NCBI GenBank assembly: GCA_965644295.1
Contig: CBFFRP010000433.1
Span: 186,001-250,000, forward strand
Direction: 5' to 3'
Length of the DNA stretch: 64,000 nt
Source: Paraphysomonas bandaiensis
Lineage: Eukaryota; Chrysophyceae
This document shows, one piece after another, positions 11,756 through 23,733 of this stretch. Within the stretch, counting starts at the first letter, position 1, and each line of letters begins with the position of its first letter. The notes beneath the pieces are model-generated. The model saw only the letters and a program-made list of their open reading frames with translations, was not told the origin of the DNA and ran no database searches. Position numbers and translations under genes: made by a program.

Positions 11756-13019
11756 ATGACAGAGTATGAGAAGAAAGACAATGAAGAAGATACCTCTGAG
11801 TCCAGTGGTCATGTTTGTTCACGGTAGGAGTATATATATAGTCATATCTATGAGAAGGGATGTTATAATGATATTCATTAGATGCTCTACTAGTTTTACA
11901 TCACGAAATAAATTATTTAAACATCTTCGAGACTGTGGATCTTCTCATGAAACTGGAAAGAAACCAAAACCACAACTTTTAAATGATTCTAATATACCGT
12001 CGAATGTACGTGTATATGTCGTTGGTGGAAGACTGAGAGGACGTACACTGAGTGCTGTTCAAAGGCTGTCTATCGGCAGTGGAGAATGGGTTTCTGAAAC
12101 ACCTATGCTGGAAAATAGGGGTAGTCATGGTGCCGTCTTCCTCAATGGCATGTTGTATGCAATCGGTACGATGAGTTCGCTGGTGTTACAAACTATTTTA
12201 TGACTGAGCTGCAGGAGGTGGTGGTTTGCATTCAAACCTTTCCACGTGTGAAGTGTACGATGGAAGGGAGTGGAAGCTGATCGCCCCTAGTCAGATTTCT
12301 AGGCACGCCCTCTCTGTTACCTCGTATAAGAATAAAATATACGCTGTTGGTACGTAGTGTGTCTTATTCTCTGCACGTTCAATATGATGTCGTTTTTACC
12401 AGGAGGGTGGGTCGACGGTACCCTCTGTAGTGGGGCAGTAGAGAGTTATGATACCACTCCGTATGACTTAGCTGAACCTCAGTGGACTGTTCTTCCGAGC
12501 CTGATCTCTGCACGCCGCTTGCATGGAGTCGCAGCTCTTAAGGACCGTTTATATGCTTTTGGAGGTTGTCTTGATGATCCACACTGGCATACTGACTCGG
12601 CTGAGGTTTTAGATCTTGCTGCTTTAGAAGTAGCCCAGGATAGTAATGAGAGCAATTGTCAGTGGAGGCAACTGGAGAATAGAATACCTGCAACTGGGGG
12701 CGTCACAGCAGTAGCACTCTCTCCATATATCTTCCTATTTCTACACGGGAAGTACGTTGCTCGCTACGACCCTGAAGACGATAGTTATACACGTCTGTCC
12801 GACTTGCCAGTGTTCGATTGGCATTGTTTTGATGCTACTGCCATTAGCAGTACGCAGATAGTGCTTTTAGGAGGTGCTGCCGGTGGCAAGTGGTCTAAAG
12901 TAGTCTACAAGTACGATGCTCAGAATGACACCTGGGAAGACATGCCATCTATGAAACAAGCTAAACGGCGGTGCGCATGTGCTGCAGTTTTGGGGCAATT
13001 TCGCTCTGAGCAGAGTTAG
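11756..13019 (+). CDS. C2HC zinc finger plus kelch-repeat protein
   Basis: Four exons, 11756-11823, 11882-12165, 12215-12349 and 12403-13019, join in phase with introns of 49-58 bp to give 367 residues. Residues 21-41 form a C-x2-C-x12-H-x3-C zinc-finger-like motif (CSRCSTSFTSRNKLFKHLRDC without its first letter), split by intron 1 after Ser-Arg. Then come about five kelch-like blades: RVYVVGGRL, NGMLYAIGGGG, NKIYAVGGWVDG, DRLYAFGGC and QIVLLGGAAGG, each with a W about 25-30 residues on. Kelch propellers are protein-binding platforms, often in actin or ubiquitin-ligase complexes. No BTB or F-box is present. The zinc finger plus kelch pairing is unusual. Confidence 0.85.
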
Positions 13020-13474
13020 AAGATATGCGAAATGAAGGGATAGTTAGTTTTGGTGTACCCGTTACTATGTCATGCGTCATAAGCACCGTATCCATGTACC
13101 ATGTATACATCTAGCCTTTTAAATTGTGACATAAAAAGTATTTTTATTTTATAAAACGCAACGTACTCTCCTTCAAATTTCAACTTCTAGGCCCCGATAG
13201 ACGATAATATATTCTTACTGACATTCAGTAGTGAATAATGAATGTATTAGCAATAGGCGTGTAAGAGTCAGAACTAAAACTAACATTTATACCCCCAAAA
13301 CTACTCTTCAGGCGTGTAAGAGTCAGAACTAAAACTAACATTCATACCCCCAAAAGTACTCTTCGTTACGCACTAAATAAGGAATAAAACCACAATGATG
13401 TTCGTCATAACCCACTACTACTTCTTCAAACGGCATATACGCTATACGCTACGTAGCAACTAAAGTACAGAACT
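13020..13474. other. Convergent intergenic region
   Basis: 3' flanks of the kelch (+) and oxidoreductase (-) genes. It contains a 55-bp tandem duplication, listed separately. Confidence 0.5.
13256..13364. repeat. Tandem duplication, 2 x 55 bp
   Basis: GGCGTGTAAGAGTCAGAACT followed by AAAACTAACATT(T/C)ATACCCCCAAAA occurs twice, head to tail, starting at 13256 and 13311. The copies differ at only a few positions, so the duplication is recent. Confidence 0.85.
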
Positions 13475-14871
13475 TTAGCAGCGAACAACAATCTTTCCTA
13501 CAGACATTCCCGACTGTATGAGCTGATGTGCTTTAGCTATATCCTTCATTTCAAATACAGTGACCTCTGCAACCTTAATTTTGTCGCTCTCTAGCCAGCT
13601 TACTATCTGTTCCATATATTCGTGTATCAGAGCATGCTCCTCAGCAAAGAATGACAGGTTAAACCCCATCACCGCTCTAGATTCCACAACCATGGCCATT
13701 GCATCAAACTTTGGCATTTTTAAGATTCCAGATATCATATTGAGCCAGGCGAACGGAGAGAGGATATGTGACGCCTTAGGAAGGTTCGAGTGGAAACCAT
13801 ATGTGATGAGCCTAAATCCCAATAGTATCGGTTAAATTCCATGCACGTGAGCATACTTTAGAGTACAAACCTTCCGCACTGAGCCAGATGCTCATAAGAT
13901 TTAGCAAGGGTATCGACGCCCGTTGCATCGAATACGGCCACGTATCCCCCTGTGGACGCCTGGTGCACCGCAGGCCATATATCACCGCCCGCACATGAGC
14001 TCCGGTCAATTACGACATCGGCTCCCAGCTCACGGCATACAGAAACCTTGTGCGCTGATCCTACAACGGCCACAATTGGGCTAAACCCACATAGCTTGCA
14101 CACTTGTAGCAACATAGAGCCAACCCCACCTATACACGCATACCGACCAATAAAGGAGATTAATTAGAAAAATGAATAGAACTACCTACCAGCAGCGCTG
14201 TGAACCAGAACTGCCTTATTACATGTAATAACTTTTTGCTGTGGCCAAGCTCCTGTTAGTGATACAGCATGGAGAGCAGTTCCAGCTACCGCTGGGACTG
14301 CTGCGGCCACTTCCATACCCAATCCTTTTGGTACTCGCCTTATTTGATGACAGGGCACCATTATACGACTAGAGTACGCACCAAAGAGTGTAAAACCAAA
14401 TACCGCATCACCCTCTTCGAATCCAGAAGATGGTCCAGCCCACATGACGGTACCAGAAAAATCAAAGCCCGGGACAATCGGCCACCCCACATACCGTAGT
14501 GCACTTTCGTACAGACCCCAGCGGATAGTCACATCTGCATAGTTGACTGAGAAATAAGAAGTCTTGACTAACACATGGTTGTCTGCATAAATACTGTTTT
14601 TTGGCATGGAAGACAGTGCAAACGGTGGCTTCAGATCAGGTATATTGTACCCAATGGTCGCCATAGAATCTTTAGGTAAATCACGATATACAAGCTGATC
14701 TAATCCACCAGGACCATTAATAGTAACACATACTTGATCTGTTACAGGTGCTTTAGGGGTAGGATCATATATATATTTGGGAATATATGTAAGTAACCAA
14801 CTCAGTATGTTAAGCAGACACGCCTGTATCTGATTCATTAATACGGAAACATCTTGGCCTAATAGCTTCAT
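13475..14871 (-). CDS. Medium-chain dehydrogenase/reductase, VAT1/quinone-oxidoreductase-like
   Basis: Three exons, 14871-14190, 14129-13871 and 13811-13475, join in phase to 425 residues. The GroES-like part contains VKTSYFSVNYADVTIRWG and GFDFSGTV. The Rossmann NAD(P)H motif HSAAGGVGSMLLQVCKLCG spans intron 1. The C-terminal LITYGFHSNLP to MSVGKIVVRC resembles the synaptic vesicle VAT-1 and zinc-free quinone oxidoreductases. No catalytic or structural zinc cysteines are seen, so it is probably a zinc-independent NADPH reductase of quinones or other enones. A ~70-residue N-terminal extension with a hydrophobic stretch (CLLNILSWLLTYI) may be a membrane anchor. Substrate unknown. Confidence 0.88.
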
Positions 14872-15391
14872 ATGATATCAATGGAATAGATATATGAGAG
14901 AGTGATTGTAGAGTGAGTTGGAGAGTATGATGGTGGTACTGTGGACAGTGTTGGCTGGATGCATAGACAGAAGCAAGTAACTCTATACTATATGCATGTG
15001 TATATGTACAGAGTATATGTGTGTGTATATATGTGTGTGTATCAATATGTACTGCTGTACTGGTGTATATGAGGACCTATCACTGCACCTATATATAATA
15101 CAATGTATACAGAGTATACAGTACATGGGTGTCTATGTATATACAGTGACCGTACAAACTATTATACAGATTGTATTATGGGACAGCCATATCTTTGTGT
15201 ACAGAATGTGCCCATATATATATACATATATGCATATGAAGCGATACTGCAAACATTAGCACCACCATAAACTGTACTTAATTTACCATGTACACGGGAG
15301 TATCGATAAGTAGTAACGTGATCAAAAGATGATTTTAATGAATACAGTAAATATGCTCAGCCATTTCATTTTAGCGCAGTCCGGTCGATAT
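14872..15391. other. Intergenic, AT/GT-rich low complexity
   Basis: TATATGTG-type simple sequence fills about 14990-15260. No gene is recognised. The region is the upstream flank of the oxidoreductase gene and ends at the 8-bp target duplication of the next hAT element. Confidence 0.55.
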
Positions 15392-15399
15392 CAATATAT

Positions 15400-16160
15400 C
15401 AGGGATAGGGAACAATATATTGCAATACTATTGTTAGATAGCGTTCCATCAATAATATTGATGGATTTTTTAAACTGGTCCTACAATACAATTACAATAT
15501 ATTGCAATATATTGTCAATGTATTGCAATATATTAGTATGACTACTCAGTAGGTAAACACATCCGTAGATTTCATTTTTAGTAGTAGTCATTAAGATCAC
15601 ATGACAACCAAACCAACTGCTGCTTATAGCTACTAAAAATCCACCTCGTCCTCATCCTCTGACCTCGTCCTCATCCTCTGAGCCATCATCGGTGAGGTCA
15701 ACATCAACATATTCAGAAACAACAGCATATTAAGTAGGATGGATACTTTTGCGAAACACTGATATAATATGTTTAGTTGCGCTGAACAGACGCTCCCATG
15801 TATTGGAAGTACATACCAGGGCCAGGCAACCGTTAATGACTCGTGGATCTGTACGTTTCTTAATATTTTGAGCTGACTGAAGATTTTTAGTCGCATTGTC
15901 AACATCAGCTTCATTATCCTTTGTAATGTTGTAATCAATTTCTCGGTTATTTATATCCATTTTGCACCCTACAGTTGAGAATCTTCTCTTATATGACTAT
16001 CATAATATTGATTGCAATGTATTGCAATAGTATTGTGAGCTCTTTTAACAGAAACACTATTGATGGAATATTTGACCAGTCCACCAATCAATATATTTTA
16101 CAATATATTGCAATATATTGTACAATGTATTGCAATACAATATATTGTTCCCTATCCCTG
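15400..16160. mobile_element. hAT-family element (family hAT1), 761 bp, non-autonomous
   Basis: The ends are inverted repeats beginning CAGGGATAGGGAACAATATA, reading outward-in on both sides. The element is flanked by an exact 8-bp target duplication CAATATAT at 15392-15399 and 16161-16168, the length made by hAT transposases. Sub-terminal regions carry many copies of the palindrome CAATATATTG. The interior keeps a decayed piece of the transposase C-terminus on the minus strand, so this is an internally deleted derivative of an autonomous copy like the one at 37-45 kb. Confidence 0.92.
15633..15960 (-). pseudogene. hAT transposase C-terminal fragment, broken
   Basis: The frame from 15960 includes NNREIDYNITKDNEADVDNA and then LVCTSNTWERLFSATKHIIS, the hAT dimerisation-domain signature (S-N-x-x-E-R-L-F-S). 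It stops at HPT; the following LNMLLFLNMLML continues in another frame, so the copy is frameshifted. The relative at 38.6-39.6 kb has VCTSNTCERLFSAAKLIISV, then HPTTLNMLLFLKANRQLWP in one open frame. Confidence 0.85.
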
Positions 16161-16168
16161 CAATATAT

Positions 16169-16496
16169 CAATATGAAGTTCCTATTTCACATTGCTAATA
16201 GCCCTTCTGTTGTTCACTCTTCATGTAATACAGAATACACGAAAAACACAAAATATATTATAAAAACCTTTTACCTAAAGAGACCAATCCATAACGATGC
16301 AATATCTATTTTATCCACATATCGCAACTAATATGTATTATTTCTTACTGCAATATAATCATGCTACAGCAGGGATAGTAATCGTATACCATGATACTCT
16401 TTCTGTTGCAACAAATAGATCGCTGGTTGACTGACTATCAGTTACATTTATGCACACTATATATCTCATTGTCGATATTAATTTCTATAGCTCATA
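16169..16496. other. Short intergenic region
   Basis: About 330 bp between the hAT element and the golgin 3' end. No feature seen. Confidence 0.5.
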
Positions 16497-18825
16497 TCAT
16501 ACTTCATTATCCTGCAGAGGCGGCGGGCTGTATTCAGCTGAGAGCTCCGTACTGCTGTTGTTATTAGCTACGCTCTTGGTAAGGGGCTTGGGATGCAGCT
16601 TGACATCTTTAACTGGGCGAGAGGTCCAGGGAGTTTTGCTAGCTTCTTCAACTTGCTTGAGCTCTGCTGCGCTAAACTGTAGCAGCAAAGCAAGGACAGG
16701 TACCAAGGCATCTTTCTCTGTCGAAGCAGCAGGAAAACTCATATACTACAATGAAAACTCACATCAGACTAAGTATGTACTAAATATATATTATTCATTC
16801 ACCTGTAGAACCACATTTTTCAAGTAATCCATATTTACTCCCTCACGCCTTGCCATTCGTCGTAGTTCAGATAACTCCCCGACTGCCCTAGTATGATTCT
16901 GTTGGAGTCGAGCCAAATCTAGATCCTTCGCTGCCAAAGCTGTTTGAAGCTGTTGGAATGCTAGTTCCCTTGTATCCCTGCATAGATTTAGAACCGGTTA
17001 CGCTGTTTCAGTCATTGCAAGGTGAACACATACTTGCTAGCACCAATGGACGCCTCTCTTGAGGCCTGAGACTGCGCTAATTCAAATATCTTCCTCTCGC
17101 TTGGCCTCCCCGATGCGATCTCCTCCTGCAATTTATCCACCTTGTCCTTCAGTAGACGAATTTCTTCGTCCCTTTCGGATACTAAAACCCGAGCCGCTGC
17201 ACTCTTTTTGGCACATTCAGCCTGCGCTTCTTCAATCTGTTTGGAAGTAGACTCTTTCAATACCTTCAACTCTGTCTCGTGGTTGCTCTTCAAATCCGAT
17301 ATTGTTTTCGACATTTCATCTTTCATAGCATTGTGCTCTCTTATCCGCTCTTCTAATCTTGCCTCCCCTTCTGATATAGTGGCCTGTAGGGCAGTTACAC
17401 GCTCCACAGCTTCTTCCATCGCTTTGGTCTTCTCGTTTAGCTCTTCTCTTACCGACTCAAGCTCAGACTCTACAGTTGCAAGCATGGCCGTGCGCAAGGC
17501 ATGATTCGTCTCTGCAGTTGACAGCTGATTCTGCAGCCGAGTCACCAAAGAGTTTGCTTCATCTAGTTTCGTTTCCGCCTCAGCAAGATGTTCTTTGTTC
17601 TCCACCATGCGCACAAGCTGGCCCTCTGCCCTTACCCTGTATTCCTCTAGGTCTTTTACACGACGACTAAGTTCCTCTTTACTTGCTAGAGCCGACTTCA
17701 AATCTTTCCTAAGAGCACCAAGAAGAGCCTCCTGTTCCGCTTTGAGTAGAGCACCAGCATTGTTATTCCTTTCAAGTTCTCTGACTTTGTCCTTCGCCTT
17801 CTCACACTCTTCCTTCATTAATTGATGGGCTGATGTAAGCTCTTTTATCTCCGATTTTAGGCTTTCTACCATCGCAGTCTGAGCTGCTGATGTTGTCTCC
17901 TTTGCGGCAAGCACCTCTTTCTCCTTATCAACTTTCATTTGCTGCATTTTGTAGAACACAAGGTCTTCTTCTCTCCCCGTCTTCTCCGCCTCTAACTGCT
18001 TCTCCAATTCTTCTATTTGGCCTACCTTTTCTTCTACACTTACTTCGAGGTTGTGAATAGTACTCCTGAGGGAGCGCTCAGTACCTCGAAATTTGTCGTT
18101 TTCCTCTCTCAAAGAGTCTACCTCTGCTCGCAGTGATTCACATTCTTTTTGTGAGCGCTAAAAGTATCAAGACAACAGTTAATTTACGTATCCAGTATGG
18201 CACATTGCAAGTAAGCACACATACATGCATGATCATGTATTGAACAATATCATATCAAGTCACAGTATGCATAGCTCACCTCCAACTCATCTCTTAGTTC
18301 ATCTAGCTGCTCAGATGAAACGGTACTAACTTGGTCAGATGTAGCACTCATATTTCCAGGCCCAGAGTCCTTATCACGAGCTCGTAGTTCTGCTTTTAGC
18401 GCAGACACCTCACTCTGATGCTCATGCTTCAGAGACCGCAGCTTGTCTTCCAAGTCCAATACGTGCGACTTCTCGGAATTCAGTTGATGCAACCAGGCAT
18501 CTTTGACCGTATCAATATCAACTACGTCATTATTACTAGCGAATCCTGGATCAGAAATAGATGCTCGTAGAAGATCAAGCAATAGATTTCTATCCTGTAC
18601 CAATTGCTTTTGTTTTTTTACTAGCTCCTGACCCTTGCTCTCCATCGCCTGCATTCTCTTATTTAATTTCATACATAAATGAAGTAATTCCTCTTTTGGT
18701 ATATCATTTGGATCATTTTCAGTCTTAGTAGCGGGTTTATTACTATCCATTCCACCAAATATAGATGAAAAATAATTCCCCCCACTAGCACTCTTATTCT
18801 CTGCTTTCTTTAATGAATCTGACAT
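16497..18825 (-). CDS. Golgin-like coiled-coil protein with C-terminal GRIP domain
   Basis: Four exons, 18825-18280, 18157-17034, 16977-16803 and 16745-16497, join in phase to 697 residues. Residues ~50 to ~590 are almost continuous heptad-type coiled coil rich in E, K, L and Q. The last two exons form a GRIP domain: NMDYLKNVVLQ (split by intron 3), YMSFPAAST, then LVPVLALLLQFSAAELKQV, which matches the family pattern Y-L-K-N-V-x-L plus a hydrophobic helix and P-E-E-x-x-x-L-like end. GRIP domains bind Arl1-GTP at the trans-Golgi, so this is a trans-Golgi tether. The ~60-residue Pro/Ser tail after GRIP is less usual. Divergent from the rhodopsin gene. Confidence 0.92.
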
Positions 18826-19405
18826 ATGATTAATCGATATATGAAAGTTAATTAAACAAATACTAGATAGATAGAATGAATCTCATGAATGATGAAGGTT
18901 AGAGATTGATAATCAAGAGATACTAACATACACCTGCAGCAGTGCTTTGTATGATGCCCCTCCGCTGCGACTGAAAACTGTGTATATATATACAGTAGAA
19001 GGACTATTTTGCCTAATAGTTTACAAAAATCATATATTTTTTTGAAAATATGGGTATATATTATACTCTATTGATAAAATCTGGATATTATAAAGAAAAC
19101 ATTCAATATATTATGAAAAATCTCTGTTCGTGTTGTTTACCCCATTTTCAGCCTCACTGAGCAGAGTGGGCATGTCATGTATGGATGTATATGTCCATAT
19201 GGACTGTGTAGTAGTACTGCTGTAGTGTACGTGTACTGACATATAGGAAGATCTCATACGAATATATCACTGCATTCTCACTGTACTTGAATGGTCCATC
19301 TAGAACTCAATGCATCTCTTGTGACTTCTCTCATATATATATACATACACTGATCTATATATACAATCACAGTGTTTATTCAATTAAACAATCCATAAGA
19401 ATCGG
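18826..19405. other. Divergent promoter region between golgin and rhodopsin-kinase genes
   Basis: 580 bp of AT-rich sequence with TATATATATA runs near 18980 and 19330. It presumably holds both promoters. No defined operator was seen. Confidence 0.5.
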
Positions 19406-22044
19406 ATGTCTACTATCAAGTCCTGGACACCAATATATATAACCATAGGAAGTGCCTGTGGTTATATCCTTGTAACATCTTTAATCCATCAACCAGGATC
19501 ATCATTATGCCGATATGATTATGAATATGCTGAATGGACTCAATATGCTTTAATGGCAGCAATTGGTGCATTTGCTTTCTCTTGTCTTATACAACTCAGA
19601 CGATTAGTGTTTATTATGTTTTCTGGTAGTCATGACACTACATTTTATATCATACTCAGTACATTACTTATCAATATTCTTGGTGGTATGTCGGTTGCTT
19701 TGGAGCGTATAGAACATAACTTGTGTCATGATAATTTTGGGTAAGTTTTTGTTATGTTAGTTGCTATTTCTTATAATTTTTGGTGCATAGTGTTGTTACC
19801 TACGCAGCTAACTGGTGCTCGTGGACCATCACAGTACCATTGCTAATGTACACTGTGCTTGTACCTGAGTTTGGTAAGGCCCCGACTCCAACTGATGTCA
19901 AAGCCATTGTAACTATATTTCTTACCATTGTGTTTGGTTTTGCAATGCAGTTCAATGGTCTGCAACTCTTTGGTACTGTTATTTTTTTTATTCTCAGCTG
20001 CGTGACTTTCACTCTGGCATTATACTTCATGTATGTGTCCAATGCGGAAAGCAAGGAGCTATACAGTGAACTTGTTAATGCTAATTCGAATTTGTGCGGG
20101 GAGGAAAAGTTTCGATTAGATTTGAAGTTGGATCTGTCGGTTACTTTTGCAGTAGTGATGTGCTTTTTCCCTTTAGTCTATATTTTGGCAATGATTGGAG
20201 CTTTAAATCCAAGCACCACTCTCATGAGCTATCTTGTGTTAGATGTGGCTGCTAAGGGCTTTGTAGCCTTCACTGCCATGGACTCGCACCTGTCTCTGTT
20301 ATACTCGGTTAAAGCTGATCTAGCATTACAAGTCAAAGCCAATGCACGCAAGCGAGCATTCATTCGGTACATGTTCCACGAGACTCGCATCCCTCTTAAT
20401 GCTATTGCTATGGGTGTTGACTTTTTTGTTTCATCCGCGGGTAATGCTTTGAGTAAATCAGAAGGTAACGATGCTGTTTCGGCAAAGGAATCTCTGGACA
20501 CTATTGTTGCTGCGACTGATTACTTAGAAGAGGCACTTAACAGTTATCTGACCATGCAGCAAGTAGAGGAGGGTACTTTTGATATTGACTGCGAAGAAGT
20601 AAATTTAAAGAAATTGTGGGCAGAAATAGTGGATGACGTTTCGAAAAATCTGGACAAACGCAATCTTCAAGTGTTACAAAAATCGGGAGATCAGCTTCCA
20701 GAGAGTATATTTGCTGATCGTCGACAGTTGATGTATGCACTGAAAAGTCTTCTTTTTTGCGTCGCATCACGTTCTCACCCGGGAAGTGCAGTACAAGTGA
20801 CGACCTCAACTACTATTAAAGAATCTGTTAAAAGTGGCCCTCGAGGGGGCACTCAAGGCATATATTCTGTCGAGCTATCGTTTGATTCCTCAGGATGTAT
20901 CATATCTACTGAAGATCAAAGACATTTATTTGAAGCATATGGTACATTATTCACGGGGGATATGCTGGGGCAGTATGGTTCCGGACTATCGCCTGTGATT
21001 GCGAAAGAAATAATTTCTCTACACAATGGAACCGTTCATGTGTCGACCTCCTCTTCAGGCGGATTGGTGTGCACAGTGCGTATGAATCTACGAAGTGCTG
21101 GAAAGGATATGCTGCTGGAAAAACCCTCTAAGCGCCGCGCCCCCCATTACTTAGATTTATCAAAACTTCGCTCTGTTAGAGTGTCTGCTCGTGTTGGCAT
21201 TGCTTCACCATCTTCTCCCACAGCGAGTACTACCTCGTATCACCTGGGCCAATCTTTTAGCAATCGCGAGGGCTCTGAAAAATTAAAAACGTCAGCGAAT
21301 AATGGTCAGACCTCAAGCTCACCACATCACAAGTATACTTCAATATCGCAGAGTGAGCCGAACCACAGCGTGAATGTGGCTGATGAAAGTACAATAACAC
21401 ATCATCAGCCATCTATGGGAACTGGTAAGTAATGGAGTTGTGATTATATAAACATCCGTTTTTATCAATATTATGTTGTAGGAGTTGAGATGGTGGAATG
21501 GGATAAGAGGGATCTACCTGATGTGTCTGACCTTAGAGTATTATGTGTAGACGGTACGTGGAGTGTATAGTGATTAGCAGCATGTTTCTGATGTAATATT
21601 CTGTAGACACGCCTTCAAATACAAGAATGTTACAATGGCTCCTGAAGCAATTTAGTGTTAGTTCTATAGCTGCCACGAATGGATTGGAAGCTACATTGTT
21701 ATACCAAGAAAATCCAAGCCTCCACATTATATTTATGGATTACACGATGCCAGTTGTGGTAAGCGAAGCACTGTTTATTCTCTCCTTGTCATGTTAATTT
21801 GTTGTGATGACAGAATGGTATCGAAGCCACAAGAATAATTCGGAATAAAGGTTTCTTGGGTTGCATTGTTGCTGTTACTGGCAATGCTATGGACGATGAC
21901 GTGCAAGAATTTTTGGATGTTGGAGCTGATGCAGTTGTTACCAAACCAATGAAGCGAAATAAACTGGAGGCAATATTAGCGTGTTTTGTGATGTCACGAA
22001 CTCTAGGCGAAGCTCGTCACAATTTAAGGTCGCTGCAGCACTGA
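19406..22044 (+). CDS. Histidine-kinase rhodopsin (microbial rhodopsin + HisKA/ATPase-like + receiver)
   Basis: Five exons, 19406-19740, 19791-21424, 21482-21553, 21607-21758 and 21814-22044, join in phase to 807 residues. Residues 1-290 hold eight hydrophobic segments, one extra at the N-terminus plus seven. Helix C has W123, T126 and P128 aligned to bacteriorhodopsin W86, T89 and P91; helix F has P239; helix G reads LDVAAKGF with D263 and the retinal-binding lysine K267. At the main counterion (D85) the residue is S122, and at R82 it is N119. A HisKA box follows (FHETRIPLNAI, H308), then an ATPase-like domain whose N-box is degenerate (ALKSLLFCVAS), and a receiver with D680, D681, D725, T753 and K775. 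It is a light-sensing phosphorelay membrane protein by inference. Confidence 0.85.
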
Positions 22045-23733
22045 ATATCTTATTACTATTGATATAATCAGAGTAGTGACGATGGAACGAGCTGAGCGAG
22101 TAATCTCTGGGTTCTTAGTTGATATTGTATTAGAGATTACACTAGTTTTTGCAGAAGAGAAGTTCAGCAAAAACTGTATCAACGTAGTGCACACTGTTAA
22201 GTAGTTTGCGTTTTAATATTAGTTGTGCACTGAATCGTGTGGAGAATATTTGTGGTCAATATTTATGTATGGAGTAATGATTCGGACTTCGAAATTCTTG
22301 TGCTTATTGTCTTTTGCTCATTTTATACCTTAGATCGTTAGAGAAAAGTTAAGTCGTCAGACAGAATATTTATTAGTGCCTCTCATCGACATGAGTCTTT
22401 CTAACCTACTGAAGTAAAGGACACTTTCATTCCTTGTTTCCCTCGGCAAAAATTACTATATTATTGCATACACCATTGTGTCATTTCGCACAAAAGTCAT
22501 CACCAGCACAATTTTATTATTCTGATTGCAACCACTGATATCTTGAATCGTCATAATACTTCAGTTTTACAGATACACAACTTTACAGTATTTGGACTAC
22601 GCATTACTCTTTATCACATTGTACTTATCGAATAATACACTTTTATCCTCTTAGTAAAACGTATAGGTATGCTAACAGGTCTTCTATAAATTGCCCAGTT
22701 CTATTATCTAAAAAGAAATACAGCAGGCGCTAATAAGTTTGGGTTATGTTTCACGTTGCACTACTACTTCTGCGACAAGTAGAAAATTTCTTTAAACATA
22801 CATATATTCATCTGGGTTGTAATAATTAGATAGCCAGGCTATCCACTACACAAAATATTTCCCTGTTGTTATAAGTAATTAATTGATAGAAAAATAATAC
22901 TATGGTGGTACTAGTTTGACTTCATGCTACTTCTTTTATCTAGCTTGACTAGTTTGACCATGTAGCTACTCAGCTGGTGCAGATTTTAACGCCTATTGCT
23001 AATAATAAGACTTTCAATGTGATAATAGACGACCATATAATTAATTCACATGTTAGATATATATTCGACATTCTACATCCATGAATTCTAAAGCACTATA
23101 TCAGAATTACCACATTAAAGGCTATTAGTATAACCAGAAGTCGTACCACAGACTCTGCTGCTCAATTACATTCCTCATGTATATATGTATACATGGTATG
23201 TCGAAATTGTATAAAGAGTTCGGGAAGCGCTCCTGATTCTATAGACTGTGATATCTGCTATACTGTGACGTCTATAGGATATAGAGTGCATATATATATA
23301 TATTCAGATCAGACTATATGAATGGATCTTTGTAGGTGGAGGTGGGTTGGGTTGATGTACATGGAGGAGGGATGCATATAAAGATGATGCGTGGACATTT
23401 ATTGTACGTATGTTATACGTCAATATACAGTAACATATACAGGCAGCAGTTTCATATGTGTATGTGTATGTATATATACGTGTATGTTATATATGTACTG
23501 TATGGACTACGTACTACAGTACTGCTGTAGGCGTATGTGTCCTGTATATATGTATGTATACGTATATATATGGTATGTATATGTGCGTGTGTGCGTGTAT
23601 GTATGTATATATATATGTACGTATGTATGTGTATATGTTAGTTATGGTTGTTACACACATACATATACACACATACATAGACTCTTATCTCTCTCCTCCC
23701 TATCAACACACCTATGAATTAATAGTAATACAC
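22045..23733. other. Intergenic with a decayed dispersed repeat and GT/TA microsatellites
   Basis: About 22310-22650 resembles sequence at 26960-27330 and 51220-51560 (shared words such as AGATCGTTA, CTTGAATCGTCAT, ATACTTCAGTTTTACAG, CACATTGTA). About 23440-23660 is a TATGTGTATG/TATATA microsatellite tract upstream of the next gene. No gene seen. Confidence 0.55.

Noticed and set aside
17059-17825. Plus-strand Ser/Leu-rich frames
   Set aside because: Antisense shadows of the golgin coiled-coil exon.
23336-23717. Cys/Tyr/Val-rich frames of 60-110 codons
   Set aside because: Translations of TATGTG microsatellite sequence.
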